DNA from: Actinomycetota bacterium
Lineage (GTDB): Bacteria > Actinomycetota > Actinomycetes > Nanopelagicales > Nanopelagicaceae
Reading direction: 5' to 3'
NCBI GenBank assembly: GCA_010032085.1
Contig: RGYL01000026.1
Span: 1 to 8,100 of the forward strand
DNA length: 8,100 nt
The translations under genes were made by a program, and so were the position numbers. Under the pieces are notes generated by a model. The model saw only the letters and a list, made by a program, of their open reading frames with translations, was not told the DNA's origin and did not search any database. Position 1 is the first letter of the stretch. Each line of letters starts with the position of its first letter. Shown here in pieces: positions 1 through 6,317 of this stretch.

Positions 1-98
1 TCGGCGACCAATTCAAGATCCTTTGAGCTCTTAATTGCTCGGCAAACTTCCGCGCCCATTCGACCGCGTGCCCCGAGAACTCCGACTCTTATAGTCAC
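1..98 (-). CDS. dapB: 4-hydroxy-tetrahydrodipicolinate reductase, N-terminal fragment (DapB)
   Basis: Only the first 32 codons are in the window; the rest lies beyond position 1. DapB reduces hydroxy-tetrahydrodipicolinate with NAD(P)H in the cytoplasmic diaminopimelate/lysine pathway. The visible protein starts (M)TIRVGVLGARGRMGAEV, a beta strand followed by the glycine-rich GxxGxxG dinucleotide-binding turn and an alpha helix. This closely resembles the N-terminus of actinobacterial DapB (mycobacterial form MRVGVLGAKGKVG). I place the start at GTG 98-96, because it gives the normal distance to the Rossmann turn and shares its first G with the TAG stop of the upstream peptidase (TAGTG). There is no strong Shine-Dalgarno sequence, only a weak GAAAG, so translation is probably coupled to the upstream gene. 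Finding dapB after pnp-pepR is usual in actinobacteria. The identification rests on a short fragment plus gene order. Confidence 0.88.
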   Translation of the reverse strand, partial: MTIRVGVLGARGRMGAEVCRAIKSSKDLELVA

Positions 99-1372
99 TA
101 TGCCATCACTTTCTCGAAAACCGATTCCCTTGTAAATGGTCCAACGATGGCAAGGGTAGGGCTCTTAGTGAGGAATTCGCCAGCCAATTCTCGGATCTCG
201 CTTGAACTTACCTTGGAAATCTCCCCCAAAATTTCATCAAAGCTCTGGATTTGGCCGTGAACCAGCTCGCTCTTGCCGATCCGACTCATTCTTGAACCGG
301 TGTCCTCTTGGCTCAGCACTAAGGTTCCTTTTACTGCGCCCTGGGCTCGGAGCAATTCTTCATGAGTTAAACCATTAACAGCGACATCATTTATCACTTC
401 CCGAATAAGTGAGATCACTTCAGTCGCTTTCTTAGGAGTGCAACCAGCATAAAAACCAAGTGATCCAGTTCCAGCAAATTGTTGCGCGTAGGAATAAACC
501 GAGTAAGCAAGACCGCGCTTCTCCCTAATCTCCTGGAAGAGTCGCGATGACATCCCGCCACCTAGAGCCGCCGACAAGACACTCATCGCAAAGCGCCTCT
601 TATCATCACGAGCTACGCCCTCCACGCCCAGAAAAAGATGTGCTTGTTCAGTTTTGCGATTAATCAAGCCAATCTTCTCTCCTTGCCGTTTAACTTTCGC
701 ACTTGAACGCATCCGGAATTCGCCCTTGGTTTCGCCGAGAAAACCATCACGCGCCATTGCTTTCAATACGGCATCGATTACTTTTTGGTGCTTTATATTT
801 CCCGCTACCGCAATCACGATATCTTCTGGAAGATAACGTTTCTTGTAGTAGTTAAAGATCGAATTTCGCGACATCTCGGTGATTGATTTCACTGTGCCAA
901 GAATTGGCCGGCCCACAGGTGTATCACCAAAGAATGTCTCGGCAAATAGATCATGCACCAAGTCAGATGGGTCGTCATCGCGCATGGATATCTCCTCCAG
1001 CACAACCTTTCGCTCCGCATCAACATCTTCTGGTCTTCCTAGTGAAGATGTAATCAAATCTGAAATTACATCAATTGCTAACGGTAGATCAGAATCGATG
1101 ACGCGAGCATAGAAACAGGTGTATTCCTTTGAGGTAAATGCATTCATCTCACCGCCCACGGCTTCGATAGAAGATGAGATATCAAGCGCGGTTCGAGTCT
1201 TTGTGCCCTTGAATAAGAGATGCTCTAAGAAATGCGAAGCGCCAGCAACACTTGGAGATTCATCGCGAGAGCCAACATTTACCCAAATTCCGAAAGCAGC
1301 GCTTCGGACATTCGCTATTTCTTCTGTGACAATGCGCAAGCCGCTCGGATGAACGGTCTTGCGCACGGTCAT
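98..1372 (-). CDS. pepR: M16-family zinc metallopeptidase (PepR-like, processing-peptidase type)
   Basis: A 424-residue member of peptidase family M16B, the group of mitochondrial processing peptidase beta and of mycobacterial PepR and Bacillus MlpA. The N-terminal half carries the inverted zinc motif HFLEH at residues 47-51: H47 and H51 are ligands and E50 is the catalytic base. The third ligand E127 (in VVLEEI) lies 76 residues after H51, the family's usual spacing. The conserved GGEMNAFTSKE segment is at 73-83. The C-terminal half has the family's conserved LFQEIREKRGLAYSVYS stretch at 278-294. Length is normal for a single M16B subunit and there is no signal peptide, so it should act in the cytoplasm; its substrate is not evident. 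ATG 1372-1370 is 9 nt after the pnp stop, with no clear Shine-Dalgarno sequence. The gene sits in the same place as pepR next to gpsI/pnp in Mycobacterium. The family is certain; the symbol follows the mycobacterial name. Confidence 0.93.
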   Translation of the reverse strand: MTVRKTVHPSGLRIVTEEIANVRSAAFGIWVNVGSRDESPSVAGASHFLEHLLFKGTKTRTALDISSSIEAVGGEMNAFTSKEYTCFYARVIDSDLPLAIDVISDLITSSLGRPEDVDAERKVVLEEISMRDDDPSDLVHDLFAETFFGDTPVGRPILGTVKSITEMSRNSIFNYYKKRYLPEDIVIAVAGNIKHQKVIDAVLKAMARDGFLGETKGEFRMRSSAKVKRQGEKIGLINRKTEQAHLFLGVEGVARDDKRRFAMSVLSAALGGGMSSRLFQEIREKRGLAYSVYSYAQQFAGTGSLGFYAGCTPKKATEVISLIREVINDVAVNGLTHEELLRAQGAVKGTLVLSQEDTGSRMSRIGKSELVHGQIQSFDEILGEISKVSSSEIRELAGEFLTKSPTLAIVGPFTRESVFEKVMA

Positions 1373-1381
1373 AAATTAGAA

Positions 1382-3574
1382 CTACTCGCTTGCAGTCTCT
1401 TCAAGGACTGGGATAAGTGAGAGTTTGCCCTTTGGATCGATTTCACCGATCTCAACATGGACCTTGTCTCCAACTTTCATTACATCCTCAAGATTTTCAA
1501 TCCGCTTTCCACCATGCATCTTGCGGATCTGGGATATATGAAGCAATCCATCCTTACCAGGAAGGAGATTTACGAATGCTCCGAAAGCTGCAAGTTTTAC
1601 AACGGTACCGTTGTAGCGCTCGCCAACTTCGGGAAGTTTTGGATCAGCAATTGCGATGATTTGTGCTTTTGCTGCATCCGCTGCTGTTCCATTCGTAGCA
1701 CCGATATAGATAGTTCCATCATCTTCGATAGTTATCTCAGCGCCAGTCTCTTCTTGAATCTGGTTGATGACCTTACCCTTAGGGCCAATCACGGCGCCGA
1801 TTTGGTCTACCGGAATCTTGATACTCATGATTCGAGGAGCAAGAGGATTCATCTCATCTGGGCGATCAATTGCTTCGCTCATGACATTTAGAATCGCAAG
1901 GCGAGCTTCTTTTGCTTGCAGCAACGCTGCAGCGAGAACACTTGCTGGGATTCCATCGAGCTTAGTGTCGAGTTGTAGCGCAGTTACAAAGTCCTTGGTA
2001 CCGGCTACCTTGAAATCCATATCGCCAAATGCATCTTCAGCGCCGAGGATGTCAGTCAATGCGACATATTCAGTCTTGCCATCAACATCATCAGAGATAA
2101 GGCCCATAGCAATTCCGGCAACCGGCGCCTTTAGCGGCACTCCGGCATTAAGTAGCGAGAGCGTTGAGGCACAGACAGAGCCCATCGAAGTGGATCCATT
2201 TGAACCGAGCGCCTCGGAAACTTGGCGAATCGCGTATGGAAACTCTTCACGCGTTGGAAGAACTGGAAGAAGTGCACGTTCTGCGAGCGCACCGTGACCA
2301 ATTTCGCGTCGCTTAGGTGAACCAACTCTTCCAGTCTCACCCGTTGAGTAAGGCGGGAAGTTGTAGTTATGCATATAGCGCTTATGATCTTCGGGATTTA
2401 AAGTATCGAGCTGTTGCTCCATCTTGAGCATATTCAAAGTAGTTACACCAAGAATTTGTGTTTCGCCACGCTCAAATAGCGCCGATCCATGTACCCGAGG
2501 AATTACCTCAACTTCTGCGGTAAGCGGGCGGATATCTTTAAGCCCACGACCATCGATACGGATTTTCTCGCGAAGTACGCGCTGACGAACCAATTTCTTA
2601 GTTACAGAGCGAAGGGCAGCAGAAACTTCTTTCTCGCGACCTTCAAACTCGGTAGCAAGACTCTCTTTAACTTCATTTGAGATTGCATCAAGTTCGCTCT
2701 CGCGCTCCTGCTTTCCAGCAATTGTCAGAGCTTTTGCAAGGCGATCTTTAGCAGCTTTCTCAACAGCTGCATACGCATCATCTTGGTAATCCAAGAAGAC
2801 TGGGAATTCTGCAGTCGGCTTAGCAGCAACTTTTGCAAGTTCCATCTGGGCTTCGCAGAGAATCCGAATGAAAGGCTTTGCGGCTTCAAGGCCGGCTCCG
2901 ACAATCTCTTCAGTCGGTGCACCTGCGCCACCTTGGACTAGTGAAATTGTCTTTGTGGTTGCCTCTGCTTCTACCATCATGATTGCGACATCATCGCTAG
3001 CGATACGGCCGGCTACGACCATATCGAATACGGCGCGCTCTAGTTCAGAGTGATTTGGGAATGCAACCCATTGGCCATCGATGAGTGCAACGCGTACTCC
3101 GCCAATCGGACCAGAGAATGGCAGACCGGCAAGCTGGGTTGACATCGAAGCAGCGTTGATAGCAATTACGTCGTACATGTGATCTGGATTTAAAGCCATA
3201 ACAGTTACAACGATCTGTACTTCGTTACGCAATCCTTTAATAAAGGATGGACGAAGTGGGCGGTCGATTAAGCGACAGGTAAGAATCGCATCCTCAGATG
3301 GCCTACCTTCGCGCCGGAAGAATGATCCGGGGATTCGTCCTACCGAATACATACGCTCTTCCACGTCTACAGTTAGCGGGAAGAAATCGAATTGATCCTT
3401 AGGATTTTTTGATGCCGTCGTTGCTGATAACAACATCGACTCATCATCTAAATAAACAACTGCGGTTCCCGCAGCTTGACGCGCTAAGCGCCCAGTTTCG
3501 AAACGAATTTCTCGTTTTCCAAATTTGCCGTTATCTATTTTTGCAACGGCATAACTAACGTCTTGACCCTCCAT
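1382..3574 (-). CDS. pnp: Polyribonucleotide nucleotidyltransferase (PNPase)
   Basis: A 730-residue PNPase, full length for an actinobacterium. The homotrimer degrades RNA 3' to 5' by phosphorolysis, releasing nucleoside diphosphates, and can add tails in reverse. Domain order is the standard one: first RNase PH-like domain (about 13-150, with FFRREGRPSE around 85-94 and RLIDRPLRPS at 101-110), an all-alpha linker (about 240-330), and a second RNase PH-like domain (about 338-570). A KH domain (about 580-640, GPKG loop at 597-600) and an S1 domain (about 650-722, GAFVNLLPGKDGLLHIS) follow. The catalytic cluster is intact: D514, D520 and K522 in the EDAFGDMDFK motif correspond to E. coli D486, D492 and K494. 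The MEG start matches actinobacterial PNPases and follows AGGAG at 6 nt. The gene lies downstream of rpsO across a structured 136-nt spacer, the classic arrangement in which RNase III and PNPase itself control expression. In mycobacteria it is called gpsI. Confidence 0.98.
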   Translation of the reverse strand: MEGQDVSYAVAKIDNGKFGKREIRFETGRLARQAAGTAVVYLDDESMLLSATTASKNPKDQFDFFPLTVDVEERMYSVGRIPGSFFRREGRPSEDAILTCRLIDRPLRPSFIKGLRNEVQIVVTVMALNPDHMYDVIAINAASMSTQLAGLPFSGPIGGVRVALIDGQWVAFPNHSELERAVFDMVVAGRIASDDVAIMMVEAEATTKTISLVQGGAGAPTEEIVGAGLEAAKPFIRILCEAQMELAKVAAKPTAEFPVFLDYQDDAYAAVEKAAKDRLAKALTIAGKQERESELDAISNEVKESLATEFEGREKEVSAALRSVTKKLVRQRVLREKIRIDGRGLKDIRPLTAEVEVIPRVHGSALFERGETQILGVTTLNMLKMEQQLDTLNPEDHKRYMHNYNFPPYSTGETGRVGSPKRREIGHGALAERALLPVLPTREEFPYAIRQVSEALGSNGSTSMGSVCASTLSLLNAGVPLKAPVAGIAMGLISDDVDGKTEYVALTDILGAEDAFGDMDFKVAGTKDFVTALQLDTKLDGIPASVLAAALLQAKEARLAILNVMSEAIDRPDEMNPLAPRIMSIKIPVDQIGAVIGPKGKVINQIQEETGAEITIEDDGTIYIGATNGTAADAAKAQIIAIADPKLPEVGERYNGTVVKLAAFGAFVNLLPGKDGLLHISQIRKMHGGKRIENLEDVMKVGDKVHVEIGEIDPKGKLSLIPVLEETASE

Positions 3575-3580
3575 GGGTCT

Positions 3581-3585
3581 CTCCT
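3581..3585 (-). promoter_or_regulatory. Ribosome binding site of pnp (AGGAG)
   Basis: The minus strand reads AGGAG followed by 6 nt and then the ATG at 3574-3572. This is the strongest Shine-Dalgarno match near any gene start in the window. It confirms the MEG start of PNPase and lies in the downstream arm of the inverted repeat described for this leader. Confidence 0.8.
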
Positions 3586-3620
3586 ATTCTCTATTCCCAC
3601 CACAGCTACCAGAGAATGGA
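3582..3620 (-). promoter_or_regulatory. Inverted repeat predicted to sequester the pnp Shine-Dalgarno
   Basis: On the plus strand 3611-3620 reads AGAGAATGGA and 3582-3592 reads TCCTATTCTCT. These are inverted repeats matching at 10 positions with one bulged base and an 18-nt spacer. In the pnp mRNA the downstream arm contains most of the AGGAG ribosome binding site, so the hairpin would hide it. The left part of its loop overlaps the strand used by the 3595-3605/3681-3691 helix, so the two folds should be mutually exclusive. The repeat is seen directly; a translational role is inferred. Confidence 0.5.
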
Positions 3621-3710
3621 TCTTCGATCGAAGCCCACGGCAATCATCCGTAAGCCACCACCGAGGACCAGTCGTCCGGCCTGTGGCGAGATTTATTAAG
3701 TTATTTCAAA

Positions 3711-3980
3711 CTATCGGCGGATGCCGAGCTTGTCGATAATCGCGCGGTAACGAGCGATATCGGTCTTTGCAAGGTATTGCAAAATTCTGCGACGGCGACC
3801 TACGAGAAGAAGCAGACCACGACGGTTGTGGTGATCGTTCTTGTTTGTCTGTAGGTGCTCAGTGAGTTGATCGATGCGCTTTGAAAGGAGCGCAACTTGT
3901 GCCTCAGGGCTTCCTGTGTCTGATGCAGAGGCGCCAAACTTAGTGATTACTTCTTTTTTCTCGGCAGCTGTTAATGCCAT
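3711..3980 (-). CDS. rpsO: Small ribosomal subunit protein S15
   Basis: At 89 residues this is exactly the usual S15 length. S15 binds the three-way junction of helices 20, 21 and 22 in 16S rRNA early in assembly of the 30S platform, and forms intersubunit bridge contacts. The TGSPEAQVALLSKRI helix (22-36), HLQTNKNDHHNRRGLL (42-57), the basic VGRRRRIL (60-67) and the terminal RYRAIIDKLGIRR are all diagnostic. H42 and D49 (41 and 48 without Met) are the conserved RNA contacts. The next one, normally Ser in the HDHHSRR motif, is Asn here (N52, codon AAC), which is unusual. ATG 3980-3978 is preceded by AGGAAG at 6 nt. The gene lies between ribF (117 nt upstream) and pnp (136 nt downstream). S15 often represses its own mRNA, and the leader here has suitable structure. 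Confidence 0.98.
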   Translation of the reverse strand: MALTAAEKKEVITKFGASASDTGSPEAQVALLSKRIDQLTEHLQTNKNDHHNRRGLLLLVGRRRRILQYLAKTDIARYRAIIDKLGIRR

Positions 3981-4056
3981 GTCATTCTTCCTTTACATCT
4001 TTCACGAGGGCCCTCGGTCTTATTCACGAGGTCACGATTTCTCGCTTGCGAGGCAA
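3981..4056 (-). promoter_or_regulatory. rpsO leader with repeated CCTCGTGAA and competing hairpins
   Basis: On the minus strand CCTCGTGAA occurs twice, at 4031-4023 and 4009-4001. Between them, CGAGG (4016-4012) can pair with CCUCG of the first copy (5 bp, 10-nt loop). Alternatively it can take part in the perfect 12-nt palindrome CGAGGGCCCTCG (4005-4016), which uses CCUCG of the second copy. A further small hairpin CUCG-CAAG-CGAG lies at 4041-4052. Because the two main hairpins share CGAGG they cannot form together. S15 autoregulatory leaders are known in several phyla with unrelated folds, so this is a candidate site for S15 feedback. I do not recognise it as a specific known S15 motif. No U-run follows any of the hairpins, so they do not look like terminators. 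Confidence 0.4.
3987..3992 (-). promoter_or_regulatory. Ribosome binding site of rpsO (AGGAAG)
   Basis: The minus strand reads AAAGGAAG, with the core AGGAAG ending 6 nt before the rpsO ATG. It supports the annotated start and lies just downstream of the hairpin region of the rpsO leader. Confidence 0.7.
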
Positions 4057-4085
4057 AATCTACCAGCGCCCTCAGATTGTGAGAA
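4057..4085 (-). promoter_or_regulatory. Possible sigma70-type promoter for rpsO-pnp
   Basis: In the ribF-rpsO gap the minus strand shows TTCTCA (4085-4080), a 17-nt spacer and TAGATT (4062-4057). Each hexamer matches 4 of 6 consensus bases at ideal spacing. Transcription would start near 4050 and give a leader of about 70 nt containing the repeats and hairpins before rpsO. A separate rpsO promoter is common where rpsO-pnp follows truB/ribF. Such matches also arise by chance, so confidence is low. Confidence 0.33.
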
Positions 4086-4097
4086 ATTGAGCAGAAA

Positions 4098-5015
4098 TCA
4101 CGCGTGATATTTGGTCAATTCTCGCGCTTTATCGCAGTCAATTTTCATCTGGGCAAGTAATGGATCAAGACCAGAGAACTTGATCGTGTCACGCAATCTC
4201 CAACCAAATTCGACTTTGGCAACTTGTCCGTATAAATCTAAATCACTTTGATCTAATGCATATGCCTCAATTTGCCTTCCGCGAACGCCATCAAAAGTCG
4301 GATTAGTTCCAATTGATATTGCAGCAGGCCAGCGATGAGTCCCAACAGTTAACCAACCCGCATATACGCCATCGCTTGGAATAGTTGCATTTGGAGAAAC
4401 TTCAATATTTGCCGTTGGGTAACCAATCTGACGTCCTCGCTTCTCACCATGAACTACTGGCCCAACTAATTGGTGTGGCCTTGTAAGAAGTTCACGAGCA
4501 ATCTCAATATTTCCACCAATAACTGCTTCGCGAATACGGGTAGATGAGACCGAGTTTCCAAGCTCACTCTCTAGATCTAATGCAAATACTGGTATTCCGG
4601 ACTTTGCTTTTAGGTATTCGCTATCGCCACTTGCTTTAACGCCGAAGCGGAAATTCGTGCCGACTACTAGAGCTTTGGCATCAAGTTGCGTTCTCAAAAC
4701 TTCACTTATGAATAGATCTGGGGTGAGCTTGGAGAATTCATTAGTGAAATCAATTACAGCAACACTCGATACACCATGCATCATCAATTGATGAACGCGT
4801 TCATTTAGAGTCAAGAGTTCACTTGGACCAGCGCTATCTGAGATGACTGCAGCTGGATGCGGATAGAAAGTTAGTGCCACAACGGGCGCGTTTAAAGTCA
4901 GGGCGCGATTGATGATTGTCTGGTGACCTTTATGAACGCCATCGAATATCCCGATGATTACCGTTGCACCAGTAATCGGCGCGCCATGCCAATGTAGTTC
5001 GCCAACTGCGCTCAC
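4098..5015 (-). CDS. ribF: Bifunctional riboflavin kinase / FAD synthetase
   Basis: A 305-residue two-domain cytoplasmic enzyme that phosphorylates riboflavin to FMN and adenylates FMN to FAD. The N-terminal nucleotidyltransferase domain (about 1-180) has the signature GIFDGVHKGH at 22-31, FYPHP at 50-54, GTNFRFG at 119-125 and the SSTRIRE segment at 157-163. The C-terminal kinase domain (about 182-302) has GYPTANI at 198-204, whose PTAN loop binds Mg-ATP, and IEAYALD with the likely catalytic base E250. Length is typical. The start is GTG 5015-5013, which gives the usual short lead-in to GIFDG; no in-frame ATG lies nearby and the Shine-Dalgarno sequence is poor. It is 13 nt after the truB stop, and a six-codon mini-ORF spans that gap. 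The truB-ribF pairing is very common in bacteria. Both activities look intact. Confidence 0.96.
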   Translation of the reverse strand: MSAVGELHWHGAPITGATVIIGIFDGVHKGHQTIINRALTLNAPVVALTFYPHPAAVISDSAGPSELLTLNERVHQLMMHGVSSVAVIDFTNEFSKLTPDLFISEVLRTQLDAKALVVGTNFRFGVKASGDSEYLKAKSGIPVFALDLESELGNSVSSTRIREAVIGGNIEIARELLTRPHQLVGPVVHGEKRGRQIGYPTANIEVSPNATIPSDGVYAGWLTVGTHRWPAAISIGTNPTFDGVRGRQIEAYALDQSDLDLYGQVAKVEFGWRLRDTIKFSGLDPLLAQMKIDCDKARELTKYHA

Positions 5016-5032
5016 GAGTTAGATTCTTTCAT
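5012..5032 (-). other. Six-codon mini-ORF (MKESNS) bridging truB and ribF
   Basis: An ATG at 5032-5030 overlaps the truB TGA (ATGA) and opens a frame of six codons. Its own TGA at 5014-5012 overlaps the ribF GTG start (GTGA). A ribosome ending truB could therefore restart, read six codons and end exactly on the ribF start. This would be a possible relay for translational coupling, since ribF lacks a clear Shine-Dalgarno sequence. The geometry is seen directly. The role is conjecture, and the arrangement could be chance in such a short gap. Confidence 0.25.
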
Positions 5033-5886
5033 GAATTGAAAACAGTGATCGGTTGAGCGCGGCCATCTTGATTCTCAAGGATTGCGGCTACCTCACCATT
5101 TGGTCCAATCGCCGCAACTGCGCCATCATCATTAGAACGGTCAATTCTTCTGCCAAAGCGGAGCTCAGCCACCTCATCAAATCCAAGAGTGCGCGTAGGC
5201 ATTAACTTCGATATCGCACTAGCAAGGTCAATTACTTCCGCACTTTCAACTGTTGCAGCATCCTTTAATTCAAAAGGTGCGACCGAGGTTCGCCTAAGCG
5301 CAACTAGATGGCCACCCACTTTTAGGGATTGTCCGAGATCGCGAGCGATGGCGCGAATATATGTCCCGGCCGAACAACTCACATCGATATCTACATCCAA
5401 GTTTTCACCTCTACGAATTGCAAGAACTTCAAGAGCATCAACCGTTACTTCTTTTGCCGCGAGAGCAACATCTCTTCCTTCGCGCACTAAATCATAGGCG
5501 CGCTCTCCTTCGATTTTCTTTGCTGATACAGAACTTGGGACCTGCAAAAATGTGCCATGAAACTTACTTAACACTTCATTAATTTCCTCATCCTTAATGC
5601 CTTGCCATTCCTTAATTTCTAAGACTTCTCCTTCTTTATCGTCTGTAACAGTACTTATCCCAAGACGAATTGTTGCAAGGTAACGCTTCTTTCCAGAAAC
5701 AATGTACTGCAGAAATTTCGTTGCATTATTTATCCCAATAACAAGAACTCCAGTTGCCATCGGATCTAGAGTTCCGGCATGGCCCACCTGCTTTGTTCCT
5801 AATCGCTTTCGAAGTTGGGCAACAACATCATGGCTTGTGATGCCTGCAGGCTTATCTATGACAAGAAAGCCGTGTTCCTTACTCAT
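5029..5886 (-). CDS. truB: tRNA pseudouridine(55) synthase (TruB)
   Basis: A 285-residue enzyme that isomerises U55 in the T loop of most tRNAs and also acts as a tRNA-folding chaperone. Visible motifs are GFLVIDKPAGITSHDVV (6-22), then KQVGHAGTLDPMATGVLVIG (32-51) with catalytic D41 (E. coli D48). These are followed by KKRYLATIRLG (66-76) with the active-site tyrosine Y69, the actinobacterial-type VPSSVSAKKIEGERAYDLVREG (116-137), and GTYIRAIARDLG (174-185) with R178. A short C-terminal PUA-like region follows (about 233-285), as usual in actinobacteria. ATG 5886-5884 overlaps the rbfA TGA by 4 nt (ATGA), a strong sign of coupled translation. Many actinobacteria carry a DHH phosphoesterase and a MATE gene between rbfA and truB; here there is none. 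Confidence 0.97.
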   Translation of the reverse strand: MSKEHGFLVIDKPAGITSHDVVAQLRKRLGTKQVGHAGTLDPMATGVLVIGINNATKFLQYIVSGKKRYLATIRLGISTVTDDKEGEVLEIKEWQGIKDEEINEVLSKFHGTFLQVPSSVSAKKIEGERAYDLVREGRDVALAAKEVTVDALEVLAIRRGENLDVDIDVSCSAGTYIRAIARDLGQSLKVGGHLVALRRTSVAPFELKDAATVESAEVIDLASAISKLMPTRTLGFDEVAELRFGRRIDRSNDDGAVAAIGPNGEVAAILENQDGRAQPITVFNS

Positions 5887-6317
5887 TCCGCTTCGCGTGC
5901 TCGTGGCGTTCTATATGGGTCACTTCCACCGATTGGTTTTGCGACATCGCGAAGATGCGCAATCTCCTCATCATGCTTCTTGACCTGGTCTAGTAAATCT
6001 TCAAAATTCTTTGCTGTCTCCGAAAGCGCGTCGACAAAGAAGGTAAGGGTAGGAACGACTCTCGTACCTAATTCACGTCCTACTTCAGTTCTAAGAACTC
6101 CCTTAGCGCTCTCAAGAGCTTTAGCAGTATTTGCGCGCGCTTCATCATCACCCAATACAGTGTAGAAAATCGATGCTTGTTGGAGGTCGCCCGTTACTCG
6201 AACATCGGTAATGGTTACAAATCCGAGGCGAGGATCTTTGATTCGATTCTCAAGGGCTTGCGCGACGACGACCTTTATTCGGTCGGCCACCTTAGCGACG
6301 CGATGTGATTTCCCCAT
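5883..6317 (-). CDS. rbfA: Ribosome-binding factor A
   Basis: A 144-residue type-II KH-fold protein that binds the immature 30S subunit near the 16S 5' helix, assists its late maturation, and matters for growth in the cold. The family core is clear: KVADRIKVVVAQAL at the N-terminus, DPRLGFVTITDVRVTGDLQQASIFYTVLG (28-56), and the second half LRTEVGRELGTRVVPTLTFFVD (75-96) with the conserved R-x-P-x-L-x-F pattern. A charged, probably flexible tail follows (about 105-144), slightly longer than in E. coli. ATG 6317-6315 shares its A with the infB TAA stop (TAATG). A weak purine run, GAGAAGAAG, lies 8 nt upstream inside infB. Direct linkage to infB is the classic order; some actinobacteria have a DUF503 gene between the two, which is absent here. 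Confidence 0.96.
   Translation of the reverse strand: MGKSHRVAKVADRIKVVVAQALENRIKDPRLGFVTITDVRVTGDLQQASIFYTVLGDDEARANTAKALESAKGVLRTEVGRELGTRVVPTLTFFVDALSETAKNFEDLLDQVKKHDEEIAHLRDVAKPIGGSDPYRTPRAREAE

Larger units (their letters stand above)
3575..3710 (-). promoter_or_regulatory. rpsO-pnp intergenic leader with extensive RNA structure
   Basis: This 136-nt spacer separates the rpsO stop from the pnp start. On the minus-strand transcript I can pair 3681-3691 with 3595-3605 (11 bp, two of them G-U), closing a domain with inner hairpins. One inner hairpin is GGAC/GUCC around 3661-3679. A second has a 9-bp stem, 3648-3656 with 3632-3640, and a 7-nt loop. There is also a short GAUC-GAA-GAUC hairpin near 3619-3629. 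The closing helix competes with a hairpin covering the pnp ribosome binding site. In E. coli and Streptomyces this same spacer holds an RNase III-cut hairpin that sets pnp mRNA stability and PNPase autoregulation, so a similar role is likely here. Pairings were found by eye without energy calculation. I see no U-run terminator and no convincing promoter in the spacer. Confidence 0.6.

Noticed and set aside
1457..1891. 144-codon plus-strand open frame opposite the 3' part of pnp
   Set aside because: It is antisense to the conserved KH and S1 domains, with no family resemblance. Its openness follows from the codon use of the real gene.
1764..2297. 177-codon open frame on the plus strand, opposite pnp
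   Set aside because: It lies wholly antisense to a clear PNPase, is rich in Ser, Ala, Pro and Arg as expected from reading the complement of coding sequence, and has no recognisable domain.
3622..3633. Perfect 12-bp palindrome CTTCGATCGAAG in the rpsO-pnp spacer, as a possible repressor operator
   Set aside because: It is a single short palindrome with no promoter identified next to it. It is equally explained as part of the leader RNA structure, and chance cannot be excluded.
4041..4052. CTCG-CAAG-CGAG hairpin as an intrinsic terminator after ribF
   Set aside because: The stem is only 4-5 bp and is followed by AAAUCG rather than a U run.
5815..6165. 116-codon plus-strand open frame spanning the rbfA-truB junction
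   Set aside because: It is antisense to two well-supported genes and has no recognisable motif.
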